NCBI RefSeq assembly: GCF_051401765.1 | Contig: NW_027480493.1 | Span: 682,001 to 746,000, forward strand | Direction: 5' to 3' | DNA length: 64,000 bases | Origin: Calliopsis andreniformis | Lineage: Eukaryota > Arthropoda > Insecta > Hymenoptera > Andrenidae | Program-made: the position numbers and the translations under genes | The notes under the pieces: model-generated | Seen by the model: the letters and a program-made list of their open reading frames with translations, nothing else | Databases searched by the model: none | What the model was told of the DNA's origin: nothing | Shown: positions 12,675 through 23,943 of the stretch, piece after piece | How the letters are laid out: the number at the start of each line of letters is the position of its first letter | Numbering within the stretch: the first letter of the stretch is position 1

Positions 12675-15316
12675 TGAGGATTGAGGCTTGAGGGTGAGGA
12701 TTGAGGATTGAGGATTGAGGATTGAAGGTTGAGGATTGCGTATTGAGGATAGAACAATGAGGATTGAGGATTGAGTATTGAGGATTGAGGATTGAGGATT
12801 GAAAGTTGAATATTGATGATTGATGATTGAGGATCGAGGATTGAGGGTTGTGGATTGAGGACGAGGACTGAGGGTTGAGTATTGATGTTTGAGGTCTGAG
12901 GATTGAGGAATGAGTATTGAGAATTGAGGATTGAGGTTTGAGGATTGAAGATTGAGGATTGGGCGTTGAGGATTGAAGAATGAGTGTTGAGGATTGAGGA
13001 TTGAGGATTGAGGATTGAAGATTGAGTATTGAGGATTGAAGATTGAGGATTCAGGATTGAGGATTGAGGATTGAGGATTGAGGATTGGGTATTGAGGATT
13101 GAAGAATGAGGATTGAGTATTGAAGATTGAAGATTGAGGATTGAGGATTGAGGATTGAGGATTGAGGATTGAGGATTGAGGATTGCGGATAGAAGATTGA
13201 GGATTGGGTATTGCGGATTGAACATTGAGGATTGAGGATTGAGGATTGAGGATTGAGGATTGAGGATTGAGAATTGAGGATTGAGGATTGAGGATTGAAG
13301 ATTGAGGATTGGGTATTGAGGATTGAAGAATGAGGATTGAGGATTGAGGATTGAGGATTGAGGATTGAAGACTGAGTATTGAGGATTAAAGATTGAGGAT
13401 TGAGGAGTGAGTATTGAAGATTGAGGATTTGTGACTGAGGATTGAAGATTGAGGATTGAGGATTGAGCGTTGAGGACTGAGGATTGAGGATTGAGGATTG
13501 AAGATTGAGGATTGAGGAGTGAGTATTGAAGATTGAGGATTTGTGACTGAGGATTGAAGATTGAGAATTGAGGATTGAGGAGTGAGGACTGAGGATTGAG
13601 GATTGAGGATTGAAGATTGAGGATCGGGTATTGAGGATTGAACATTGAGGATTGAGGATTGAGGATTGAGGATTGAGGATTGAGGATTGAAGATTGGGGA
13701 TTGGGTATTGAGGATTGAAGAATGAGGATTGAGTATTGAGTATTGAGGATTGAGGATTGAAGATTGAGTATTGAGGATTGAAGATTGACGATTGAGTATT
13801 GAGGATTGAGGATTGAGGATTGAGGATTGAGGATTGAGGATTGAGGATTGAGGATTGAAGATTGGGTATTGAGGATTGAAGATTGGGGATTGAGGATTGA
13901 GGATTGAGGATTGAGGATTGAAGATTGAGGATTCGGTATTGAGGATTGAAGAATGAGCATTGAGGAGTGAGGACTGAGGATTGAGGATTGCAGATTGAGT
14001 ATTGAGGATCGAAGATTGAGGATTGAGGATTGAGGATTGAGGATTGAGGAGTGAGGATTGAGGATTGAAGATTGAGTATTGAGGACTGAAGACTGAGGAT
14101 TGAGGATTGAGGATTGAGGATTGAGGATTGAAGATTGAGGATTGGGGATTGAGGATTGACGATTGAGGATTGAGCATTGGGGATTGAGAATTGAGGATTG
14201 AGGATTGAAGGTTGAGTATTGACGATTGAAGATTGAGGATTGAGGATTGAGGATTGAGCATTGAGGATTGAAGACTGAGGATTGAGGAGTGAGTATTGAA
14301 GATTGAGGATTTGGGACTGAGGATTGAAGATTGAGGATTGAGGATTGAGGATTGAGGATTGAGGATTGAGGATTGAGGATTGAATATTGAGGATTGGGTA
14401 TTGAGGATTGAAGAATGAGGATTGAAGATTGAGGATTGAGGATTGAGGATTGAAGATTGAGTATTGAGGATTGAAGATTGACGATTGAGGATTGAGGATT
14501 GAGGATTGAGGATTGAGGATTGAGGATTGAGGATTGAGGATTGAGGATTGAAGATTGAGTATCGAGGATTGAAGATCGAGGATTGAGGATTGAGGATTGA
14601 GGATTGAGGATTGAAGATTGAGGATTGAGGATTGAGGATTGTGGATTGAGGATTGAAGATTGAGGATTGGGTATTGAGGATTGAATAATGATGATTGAGG
14701 GTTGAGTATTGAGGATTGAGGATTGAAGATTGAGTACTGAGGATTGAAGATTAAGATTGAGGGTTGAGGATTGAGGATTGAGGATTGAGGATTGAGGATT
14801 GAGAATTGAGGATTGAGGATTGAGGATTGAGGATTGAAGATTGAGTATTGAGGATCGAGGATTGAGGACTGAGGATTGAGGATTGAGGATTGAGAATTGA
14901 AGATTGAGGATTGGGGATTGAGGATTGACGATTGAGGATTGAGCATTGAGGATTGAGAATTGAGGATTGAGGATTGAAGATTGAGTATTGAGGATTGAAG
15001 ATTGAGGATTGATGGTTGAGGATTGAAGATTGAGGACTGAGTGTTGAGGGTTGAGTGATGAGAATTGATGTTTGTGGATTGAGATTTGAAGATTGAAGAA
15101 TAGGGATTGAGTATTGAAAACTGTGAATTGAGGATATTCTATTGACGATTGAGGATTCACAACTGATTGTTGAGGTCTGAGGGCTGAATATTGGGGGTTC
15201 AGGATTGTGGCTTCAGGATTGAGGTTTGAGGACTGAGGATTGAGGCTTGAGGGTGAGGATTGAGGATTGAGGATTGAGGATTGATGGTTGAGGATTGCGT
15301 ATTGAGGATAGAACAA
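12416..15316 (-). other. Open frame, 966 codons; repeat artefact
   Basis: Spans the 14.78-kb deletion junction without losing frame only because 3,834 is divisible by 3 and every frame is open. Two other reverse frames (13,051-14,946 and 13,386-14,261) are open inside it. In copies 2 and 3 the matching frame is 810 codons long and starts elsewhere, so neither length nor start is conserved. Confidence 0.83.
15034..15233 (+). repeat. A/B hybrid block
   Basis: Core at 15,133. The upstream half is A type (GATTGAAGAATAGGGATTG) and the downstream half B type (ATTGACGATTGAGG), with the 224 bp that separate A and B cores missing. Downstream it reads CACAACTG, unlike the CACACCTG of nearby doublets. 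Confidence 0.9.
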
Positions 15317-17450
15317 TGAGGATTGAGGATTGAGTATTGAGGATTGAGGATTGAGGATTGAAGATTGAATATTGATGATTGAAGATTGAGGATCGAGGAT
15401 TGAGGGTTGTGGATTGAGGACGAGGACTGAGGGTTGAGTATTGATGTTTGAGGTCTGAGGATTGAGGAATGAGTATTGAGAATTGAGGATTGAGGTTTGA
15501 GGATTGAAGATTGAGGATTGGGTGTTGATGATTGAAGAATGAGGGTTGAGGATTGAGGATTGAGGATTGATGATTGAAGATTGAGTATTGAGGATTGAAG
15601 ATTGAGGATTGAGGATTGAGGATTGAGGATTGAGGATTGAGGATTGAGGATTGCGGATAGAAGATTGAGGATTGGGTATTGCGGACTGAACATTGAGGAT
15701 TGAGGATTGAGTGTTGAGGATTGAGGATTGAGGGTTGAGGATTGAGGATTGAGGATTGAGGATTGAAGATTGAGGATTGGGTATTGAGGATTGAAGAATG
15801 AGGATTGAGGATTGAGGATTGAGGATTGAGGATTGAAGACTGAGTATTGAGGATTAAAGATTGAGGATTGAGGAGTGAGTATTGAAGATTGAGGATTTGT
15901 GACTGAGGATTGAAGATTGAGGATTGAGGATTGAGGACTGAGGATTGAGGATTGAGGATTGAAGATTGAGGATTGAGGAGTGCATATTGAAGATTGAGGA
16001 TTTGTGACTGAGGATTGAAGATTGAGAATTGAGGATTGAGGAATGAGGACTGAGGATTGAGGATTGAGGATTGAAGATTGAGGATTGGGTATTGAGGATT
16101 GAAGATTGAGGATTGAGGATTGAGGATTGAGGAATGAGGATTGAAGATTGAGTACTGAGGATTGAAGATTAAGGTTGAGGATTGAGGATTGAGGATTGAG
16201 GATTGAGGATTGAAGATTGAGGATTTCGTATTGAGGATAGAACATTGAGGATTGAGGATTTAGTATTGAGGACTGAGGATTGAGGGTTGAAGATTGAATA
16301 TTGATGATTGAATATTGAGGATTGAGGATTGATGGTTGTGGATTGAGGACGAGGACTGAGGGTTGAGTATTGCTGTTTGAGGTCTGAGGATTGAGGATTG
16401 AGAATTGAGGATTGAGGATTGAGGATTGAAGACTGAGGATTGGGTATTTAGGATTGAAGGATGAGGATTGAGGATTGAGTATTGAGGATTGAGGATTGAG
16501 GATTGAAGATTAAGATTGAGGATTGAGGATTGAGGATTGAGGATTGAGTATTGAGGATTGAGGATTGAAGATTGAGGATTGCGTATTGAGGATAGAACAT
16601 TGAGGATTGAGTATTGAGTATTGAGGATTGAGGATTGAGGATTGAACATTGAATATTGATGATTGAAGGTTGAGGATCGAGGATTGAGGGTTGTGGGTTG
16701 AGGAGGAGGACTGACGGCTGAGTATTGATGTTAGATGTCTGAGGATTGAGGATTGAGGATTGAGGATTGAGGATTGAGGATTGAGGATTGAGGGTTGCGG
16801 TTTGAAGATTGAGGATTGGGTATTGAGGATTGAAGTATGAGGATTGAGGATTGAGGATTGAGGATTGAGGAATGAGGATTGAGGATTGAAGATTGAGTAT
16901 TGAGGATTGAAGATTGACGATTGAAGATTGAGGATTGAGGATTGACGATTGAGGATTGAGGACTGAGGATTGAAGATTGAGTATTGAGTATTGACGATTG
17001 AGGATTGAGGATTGAGTATTGACGATTGAGGATTGCAGACTGAGTATTGAGGATTGACGATGGGAGGATTGAGGATTGGGGACTGAGGATTCAAGATTGA
17101 GGACCGAAGATTGAGAATTGAGGATTGAGGATTGAGGATTGAGGATTGAGGATTGAGGATTGAGGATTGCGGATAGAAGATTGAGGATTGGGTATTGCGG
17201 ATTGAACATTGAGGATTGAGGATTGAGGGTTGAGGATTGAGGATTGAGGGTTGAAGATTGAGGATTTGGTATTGAGGATTGAAGAATGATGATTGAGGAT
17301 TGAGGATTGAGTATTGAGGATTGAAGATTGAGTATTGAGCATTGAAGCCTGACGATAGAGGATTGAGGATTGAGAATTGAGGATTGAGGATTGAAGATTG
17401 AGTATTGAGGATTGAAGATTGAGGTTTGATGATTGAGGATTGAAGATTGA

Positions 17451-17650
17451 GGACTGAGTGTTGAGGGTTGAGTGATGAGAATTGATGTTTGTGGATTGAG
17501 ATTTGAAGATTGAAGAATAGGGATTGAGTATTGAAAACTGTGAATTGAGGATATTCTATTGACGATTGAGGATTCACAACTGATTGTTGAGGTCTGAGGG
17601 CTGAATATTGGGGGTTCAGGATTGTGGCTTCAGGATTGAGGTTTGAGGAC
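17451..17650 (+). repeat. A/B hybrid block
   Basis: Core at 17,550, with A-type upstream and B-type downstream flanks. It replaces the full doublet seen at 3,972-4,395 in the corresponding position of the lead segment. Confidence 0.9.
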
Positions 17651-18623
17651 TGAGGATTGAGGCTTGAGGGTGAGGATTGAGGATAGAGGATTGAGGATTG
17701 ATGGTTGAGGATTGCGTATTAAGGATAGAACAATGAGGATTGAGGATTGAGTATTGAGGATTGAGGATTGAGGATTGAAGATTGAATATTGATGATTGAA
17801 GATTGAGGATCGAGGATTGAGGGTTGTGGATTGAGGACGAGGACTGAGGGTTGAGTATTGATGTTTGAGGTCTGAGGATTGAGGAATGAGTATTGAGAAT
17901 TGAGGATTGAGGTTTGAGGATTGAAGATTGAGGATTGGGTGTTGATGATTGAAGAATGAGGGTTGAGGATTGAAGATTGAGTATTGAGGATTGAAGATTG
18001 AGGATTGAGGATTGAGGATTCAGGAATGAGGATTGAGGATTGCGGATAGAAGATTGAGGATTGGGTATTGCGGATTGAACATTGAGGATTGAGGATTGAG
18101 GATTGAGGATTGAGGATTGAGTACTGAAGATTGAATACTGATGATTGAAGATTGAGGATTGAGGATTGATGGTTGTGGATTGAGGACGAGGACTGAGGGT
18201 TGAGTATTGCTGTTTGAGGTCTGAGGATTGAGGATTGAGCATTGAGAATTGAGGATTGAGGATTGAGGATTGAAGATTGAGGATTGGGTGTTGAGGATTG
18301 AAGAGTGAGGGTTGAGGAGTGATGACTGAGGATTGCGTATTGCAGATTGAGTATTGAGGATTGAAGATTGAGTATTGAGGATTGAGGATTGAGAATTGAG
18401 GATTGAGGATTGAGGATTGAGGATTGAAGATTGAGTATTGAGGATCGAGGATTGAGGACTGAGGATTGAGGATTGAGGATTGAGAATTGAAGATTGAGGA
18501 TTGGGGATTGAGGATTGACGATTGAGGATTGAGCATTGAGGATTGAGAATTGAGGATTGAGGATTGAAGATTGAGTATTGAGGATTGAAGATTGAGGATT
18601 GATGATTGAGGATTGAAGATTGA

Positions 18624-19047
18624 GGACTGAGTGTTGAGGGTTGAGTGATGAGAATTGATGTTTGTGGATTGAGATTTGAAGATTGAAGAATAGGGATTGA
18701 GTATTGAAAACTGTGAATTGAGGATATTCTATGGAGGACTGAGGATTGACAATTGATTGTTGAGGACTGAGGGCTGAAGACTGAGGATTCAGGATTGAGG
18801 ATTAGGGATTGAGTTTTGAGGACTGAGGATTGATGGTTGAGGGTTGTGCGTTGAATATTGAGGGCTGAGTGATGAGAATTGATGTTTGTGGATAGAGATT
18901 TGAAGATTGCAGGCTGAGTATTGAGTATTGAAACCTGTGAATTGAGGATATTCTATTGACGATTGAGGATTCACACCTGATTGTTGAGGTCTGAGGGCTG
19001 AATATTGGGGGTTCAGGATTGTGGCTTCAGGATTGAGGTTTGAGGAC
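18624..19047 (+). repeat. A-B block doublet
   Basis: Cores at 18,723 and 18,947, offset 11,017 from copy 1 and 15,298 to copy 3. Confidence 0.9.
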
Positions 19048-20118
19048 TGAGGATTGAGGCTTGAGGGTGAGGATTGAGGATTGAGGATTGAGGATCGAAG
19101 GTTGAGGATTGCGTATTGAGGATAGAACAATGAGGATTGAGGATTGAGTATTGAGGATTGAGGATTGAGGATTGAAAGTTGAATATTGATGATTGAAGAT
19201 TGAGGATAGAGGATTGAGGGTTGTGGATTGAGGACGAGGACTGAGGGTTGAGTATTGATGTTTGAGGTCTGAGGATTGAGGAATGAGTATTGAGAATTGA
19301 GGATTGAGGTTTGGGGATTGAAGATTGAGGATTGGGCGTTGAGGATTGAAGAATGAGTGTTGAGGATTGAGGATTGAGGATTGAGGGTTGAAGATTGAGT
19401 ATTGAGGATTGAAGATTGAGGATTGAGGATTGAGGATTGAGGATTGAGGATTGAGGATTGGGTATTGAGGATTGAAGAATGAGGATTGAGTATTGAAGAT
19501 TGAAGATTGAGGATTGAGGATTGAGGATTGAGGATTGAGGATTGAGGATTGAGGATTGCGGATAGAAGATTGAGGATTGGGTATTGCGGATTGAACATTG
19601 AGGATTGAGGATTGAGGATTGAGGATTGAGGATTGAGGATTGAGAATTGAGGATTGAGGATTGAGGATTGAAGATTGAGGATTGGGTATTGAGGATTGAA
19701 GAATGAGGATTGAGGATTGAGGATTGAGGATTGAGGATTGAAGACTGAGTATTGAGGATTAAAGATTGAGGATTGAGGAGTGAGTATTGAAGATTGAGGA
19801 TTTAGTATTGAGGACTGAGGATTGAGGGTTGAAGATTGAATATTGATGATTGAACATTGAGGATTGAGGATTGAGGATTGAGGATTGAGGATTGAGGACT
19901 GAAGATTGAATATTGATGATTGAATATTGAGGATTGAGGATTGATGGTTGTGGATTGAGGACGAGGACTGAGGGTTGAGTATTGCTGTTTGAGGTCTGAG
20001 GGTTGAGGAATGAGGATTGAGAATTGAGGATTGAGGATTGAGGATTGAAGATTGAGGATTGGGTATTGAGGATTGAAGAATGAGGATTGAGGATTGAGGA
20101 TTGAGGATTGAGGATTGA

Positions 20119-20323
20119 CGACTGAGTGTTGAGGGTTGATTGATGAGAATTGATGTTTGAGGATAGAGATTTGAAGATTGCAGATTGAGTATTGAGTATT
20201 GAAAACTGTGAATTGATGATATTCTCTTGAGGATTGAGGATTGACAACTGATTGTTGAGGACTGAGGGCTGAAGGTTGAGGATTCTGGATTGAGGATTCA
20301 GGATTGTGGTTTGAGGACCGAGG
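20119..20323 (+). repeat. C block
   Basis: Core at 20,218, copy 2 counterpart of 9,571 (offset 10,647). Upstream it has GTTGATTGATGAG where its relatives read GTTGAGTGATGAG. Confidence 0.88.
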
Positions 20324-22897
20324 ATTGAGGGCTGAGGTTTGAGGATTGAGAATTGAAGATTGAGGATTGAGTATTGGGGGTTGTGGATTGAGGACGAGGA
20401 CTGACGGTTGAGTATTGATGTTTGAGTTCTGAGGATTGAGGATTGAGGATTGAAGATTGGGGATTGGGTATTGAGGATTGAAGAATGAGGATTGAGTATT
20501 GAGTATTGAGGATTGAGGATTGAAGATTGAGTATTGAGGATTGAAGATTGACGATTGAGTATTGAGGATTGAGGATTGAGGATTGAGGATTGAGGATTGA
20601 GGATTGAGGATTGAGGATTGAGGATTGAGGATTGAAGATTGAGTATTGAGGATTGAAGATTGACGATTGAGGATTGAGGATTGAGGATTGAGGATTGAGG
20701 ATTGAAGATTGAATATTGAGTATTGAGGATTGAAGATTAAGGATTGAGGATTGAGGATTGACGATTGACGATTGAAGATTGAGGATTGAGGATTGAGGAT
20801 TGAGGATTGAGGATTGAAGATTGAGGATTGGGTATTGAGGATTGAAGAATGAGGATTGAGTATTGAGTATTGAGGATTGAAGATTGAGGATTGAGGATTG
20901 AGGATTGAGGATTGAGGATTCAAGATTGAGTACTGAGGATTTAAGATTAAGATTGAGGATTGAGGATTGAGGATTGAGGATTGAGGATTGAGGATTGAAG
21001 ATTGAGGATTGCGTATTGAGAATAGAACATAAAGGATTGAGGATTGAGTATTGAGGATTGAGGATTGAGTATTGAGGATTGAGGATTGAGTATTGAGGAT
21101 TGAGGATTGAGGATTGAAGATTGAATATTGATGATTGAAGATTGAGGATCGAGGATTGAGGGTTGTGGATTGAGGACGAGGACTGAGGGTTGAGTATTGA
21201 TGTTTGAGGTCTGAGGATTGAGCATTGAGGATTGAGAATTGAGGATTGAGGATTGAGGATTGAAGATTGAGGATTGGGTGTTGAGGATTGAAGAATGAGG
21301 ATTGAGGATTGATGATTGACGATTGAGGATTGAAGATTGAGTATTGAGGATTGAAGATTGAGGATTGAGGATTGAGGATTCAGGAATGAGGATTGAGGAT
21401 TGCGGATAGAAGATTGAGGATTGGGTATTGCGGATTGAACATTGAGGATTGAGGATTGAGGATTCAGGATCGAGTACTGAAGATTGAATACTGATGATTG
21501 AAGATTGAGGATTGAGGATTGATGGTTGTGGATTCAGGACGAGGACTGAGGGTTGAGTATTGCTGTTTGAGGTCTGAGGATTGAGGATTGAGCATTGAGA
21601 ATTGAGGATTGAGGATTGAGGATTGAAGATTGAGGATTGGGTGTTGAGGATTGAAGAGTGAGGGTTGAGGAGTGAGGACTGAGGATTGCGTATTGCAGAT
21701 TAAGTATTGAGGATTGAAGATTCAGGATTGAGGATTGAAGAGTGAGGGTTGAGGAGTGAGGACTGAGGATTGCGTATTGCAGATTAAGTATTGAGGATTG
21801 AAGATTCAGGATTGAGGATTGAGGATTGAGAATTGAGGATTGAGGATTGAGGATTCAAGATTGAGTACTGAGGATTTAAGATTAAGATTGAGGATTGAGG
21901 ATTGAGGATTGAGGATTGAGGATTGAGGATTGAAGGTTGAGGATTGCGTATTGAGAATAGAACATAAAGGATAGAGGATTGAGTATTGAGGATTGAGGAT
22001 TGAGTATTGAGGATTGAGGATTGAGGATTGAAGATTGAATATTGATGATTGAAGATTGAGGATCGAGGATTGAGGGTTGTGGATTGAGGACGAGGACTGA
22101 GGGTTGAGTATTGATGTTTGAGGTCTGAGGATTGAGCATTGAGGATTGAGAATTGAGGATTTAGGATTGAGGATTGAAGATTGAGGATTGGGTGTTGAGG
22201 ATTGAAGAATGAGGATTGAGGATTGATGATTGACGATTGAGGATTGAAGATTGAGTATTGAGGATTGAAGATTGAGGATTGAGGATTGAGGATTCAGGAA
22301 TGAGGATTGAGGATTGCGGATAGAAGATTGAGGATTGGGTATTGCGGATTGAACATTGAGGATTGAGGATTGAGGATTGAGGATTGAGGATCGAGTACTG
22401 AAGATTGAATACTGATGATTGAAGATTGAGGATTGAGGATTGATGGTTGTGGATTCAGGACGAGGACTGAGGGTTGAGTATTGCTGTTTGAGGTCTGAGG
22501 ATTGAGGATTGAGCATTGAGAATTGAGGATTGAGGATTGAGGATTGAAGATTGAGGATTGGGTGTTGAGGATTGAAGAGTGAGGGTTGAGGAGTGAGGAC
22601 TGAGGATTGCGTATTGCAGATTAAGTATTGAGGATTGAAGATTCAGGATTGAGGATTGAGGATTGAGAATTGAGGATTGAGGATTGAGGATTGAGGATTG
22701 AAGATTGAGTATTGAGGATCGAGGATTGAGGACTGAGGATTGAGGATTGAGGATTGAGAATTGAAGATTGAGGATTGGGGATTGAGGATTGACGATTGAG
22801 GATTGAGCATTGAGGATTGAGAATTGAGGATTGAGGATTGAAGATTGAGTATTGAGGATTGAAGATTGAGGATTGATGATTGAGGATTGAAGATTGA

Positions 22898-23321
22898 GGA
22901 CTGAGTGTTGAGGGTTGAGTGATGAGAATTGATGTTTGTGGATTGAGATTTGAAGATTGAAGAATAGGGATTGAGTATTGAAAACTGTGAATTGAGGATA
23001 TTCTATGGAGGACTGAGGATTGACAATTGATTGTTGAGGACTGAGGGCTGAAGATTGAGGATTCAGGATTGAGGATTAGGGATTGAGTTTTGAGGACTGA
23101 GGATTGATGGTTGAGGGTTGTGCGTTGAATATTGAGGGCTGAGTGATGAGAATTGATGTTTGTGGATAGAGATTTGAAGATTGCAGGCTGAGTATTGAGT
23201 ATTGAAACCTGTGAATTGAGGATATTCTATTGACGATTGAGGATTCACACCTGATTGTTGAGGTCTGAGGGCTGAATATTGGGGGTTCAGGATTGTGGCT
23301 TCAGGATTGAGGTTTGAGGAC
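22898..23321 (+). repeat. A-B block doublet, first of a duplicated pair
   Basis: Cores at 22,997 and 23,221; lies inside the first half of the 622-bp tandem duplication. Confidence 0.9.
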
Positions 23322-23519
23322 TGAGGATTGAGGCTTGAGGGTGAGGATTGAGGACTGAGGATTGAGGATTGAGGATTGAGAATTGAAGATTGAGGATTGG
23401 GGATTGAGGATTGACGATTGAGGATTGAGCATTGAGGATTGAGAATTGAGGATTGAGGATTGAAGATTGAGTATTGAGGATTGAAGATTGAGGATTGATG
23501 ATTGAGGATTGAAGATTGA

Positions 23520-23943
23520 GGACTGAGTGTTGAGGGTTGAGTGATGAGAATTGATGTTTGTGGATTGAGATTTGAAGATTGAAGAATAGGGATTGAGTAT
23601 TGAAAACTGTGAATTGAGGATATTCTATGGAGGACTGAGGATTGACAATTGATTGTTGAGGACTGAGGGCTGAAGATTGAGGATTCAGGATTGAGGATTA
23701 GGGATTGAGTTTTGAGGACTGAGGATTGATGGTTGAGGGTTGTGCGTTGAATATTGAGGGCTGAGTGATGAGAATTGATGTTTGTGGATAGAGATTTGAA
23801 GATTGCAGGCTGAGTATTGAGTATTGAAACCTGTGAATTGAGGATATTCTATTGACGATTGAGGATTCACACCTGATTGTTGAGGTCTGAGGGCTGAATA
23901 TTGGGGGTTCAGGATTGTGGCTTCAGGATTGAGGTTTGAGGAC
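23520..23943 (+). repeat. A-B block doublet, second of a duplicated pair
   Basis: Cores at 23,619 and 23,843. This is the member that stays colinear (offset 14,927) with 38,546/38,770 in copy 3. Confidence 0.9.

Larger units (their letters stand above)
7041..14780 (+). repeat. Higher-order unit, copy 1 (central part)
   Basis: Colinear with 18,057-26,050 and, through it, with the copy at 33.4-41.0 kb. Offsets to the second copy are 11,017 (7,041-8,780), 10,647 (9,151-12.6 kb) and 11,269 (12.6-14.78 kb). The steps reflect a 370-bp deletion and a 622-bp duplication in the second copy. Contains two A-B doublets and one C block. At about 14,780 the match stops and the sequence jumps to one matching 29.89 kb onward (offset 15,103), skipping 3,834 bp. 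Confidence 0.88.
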
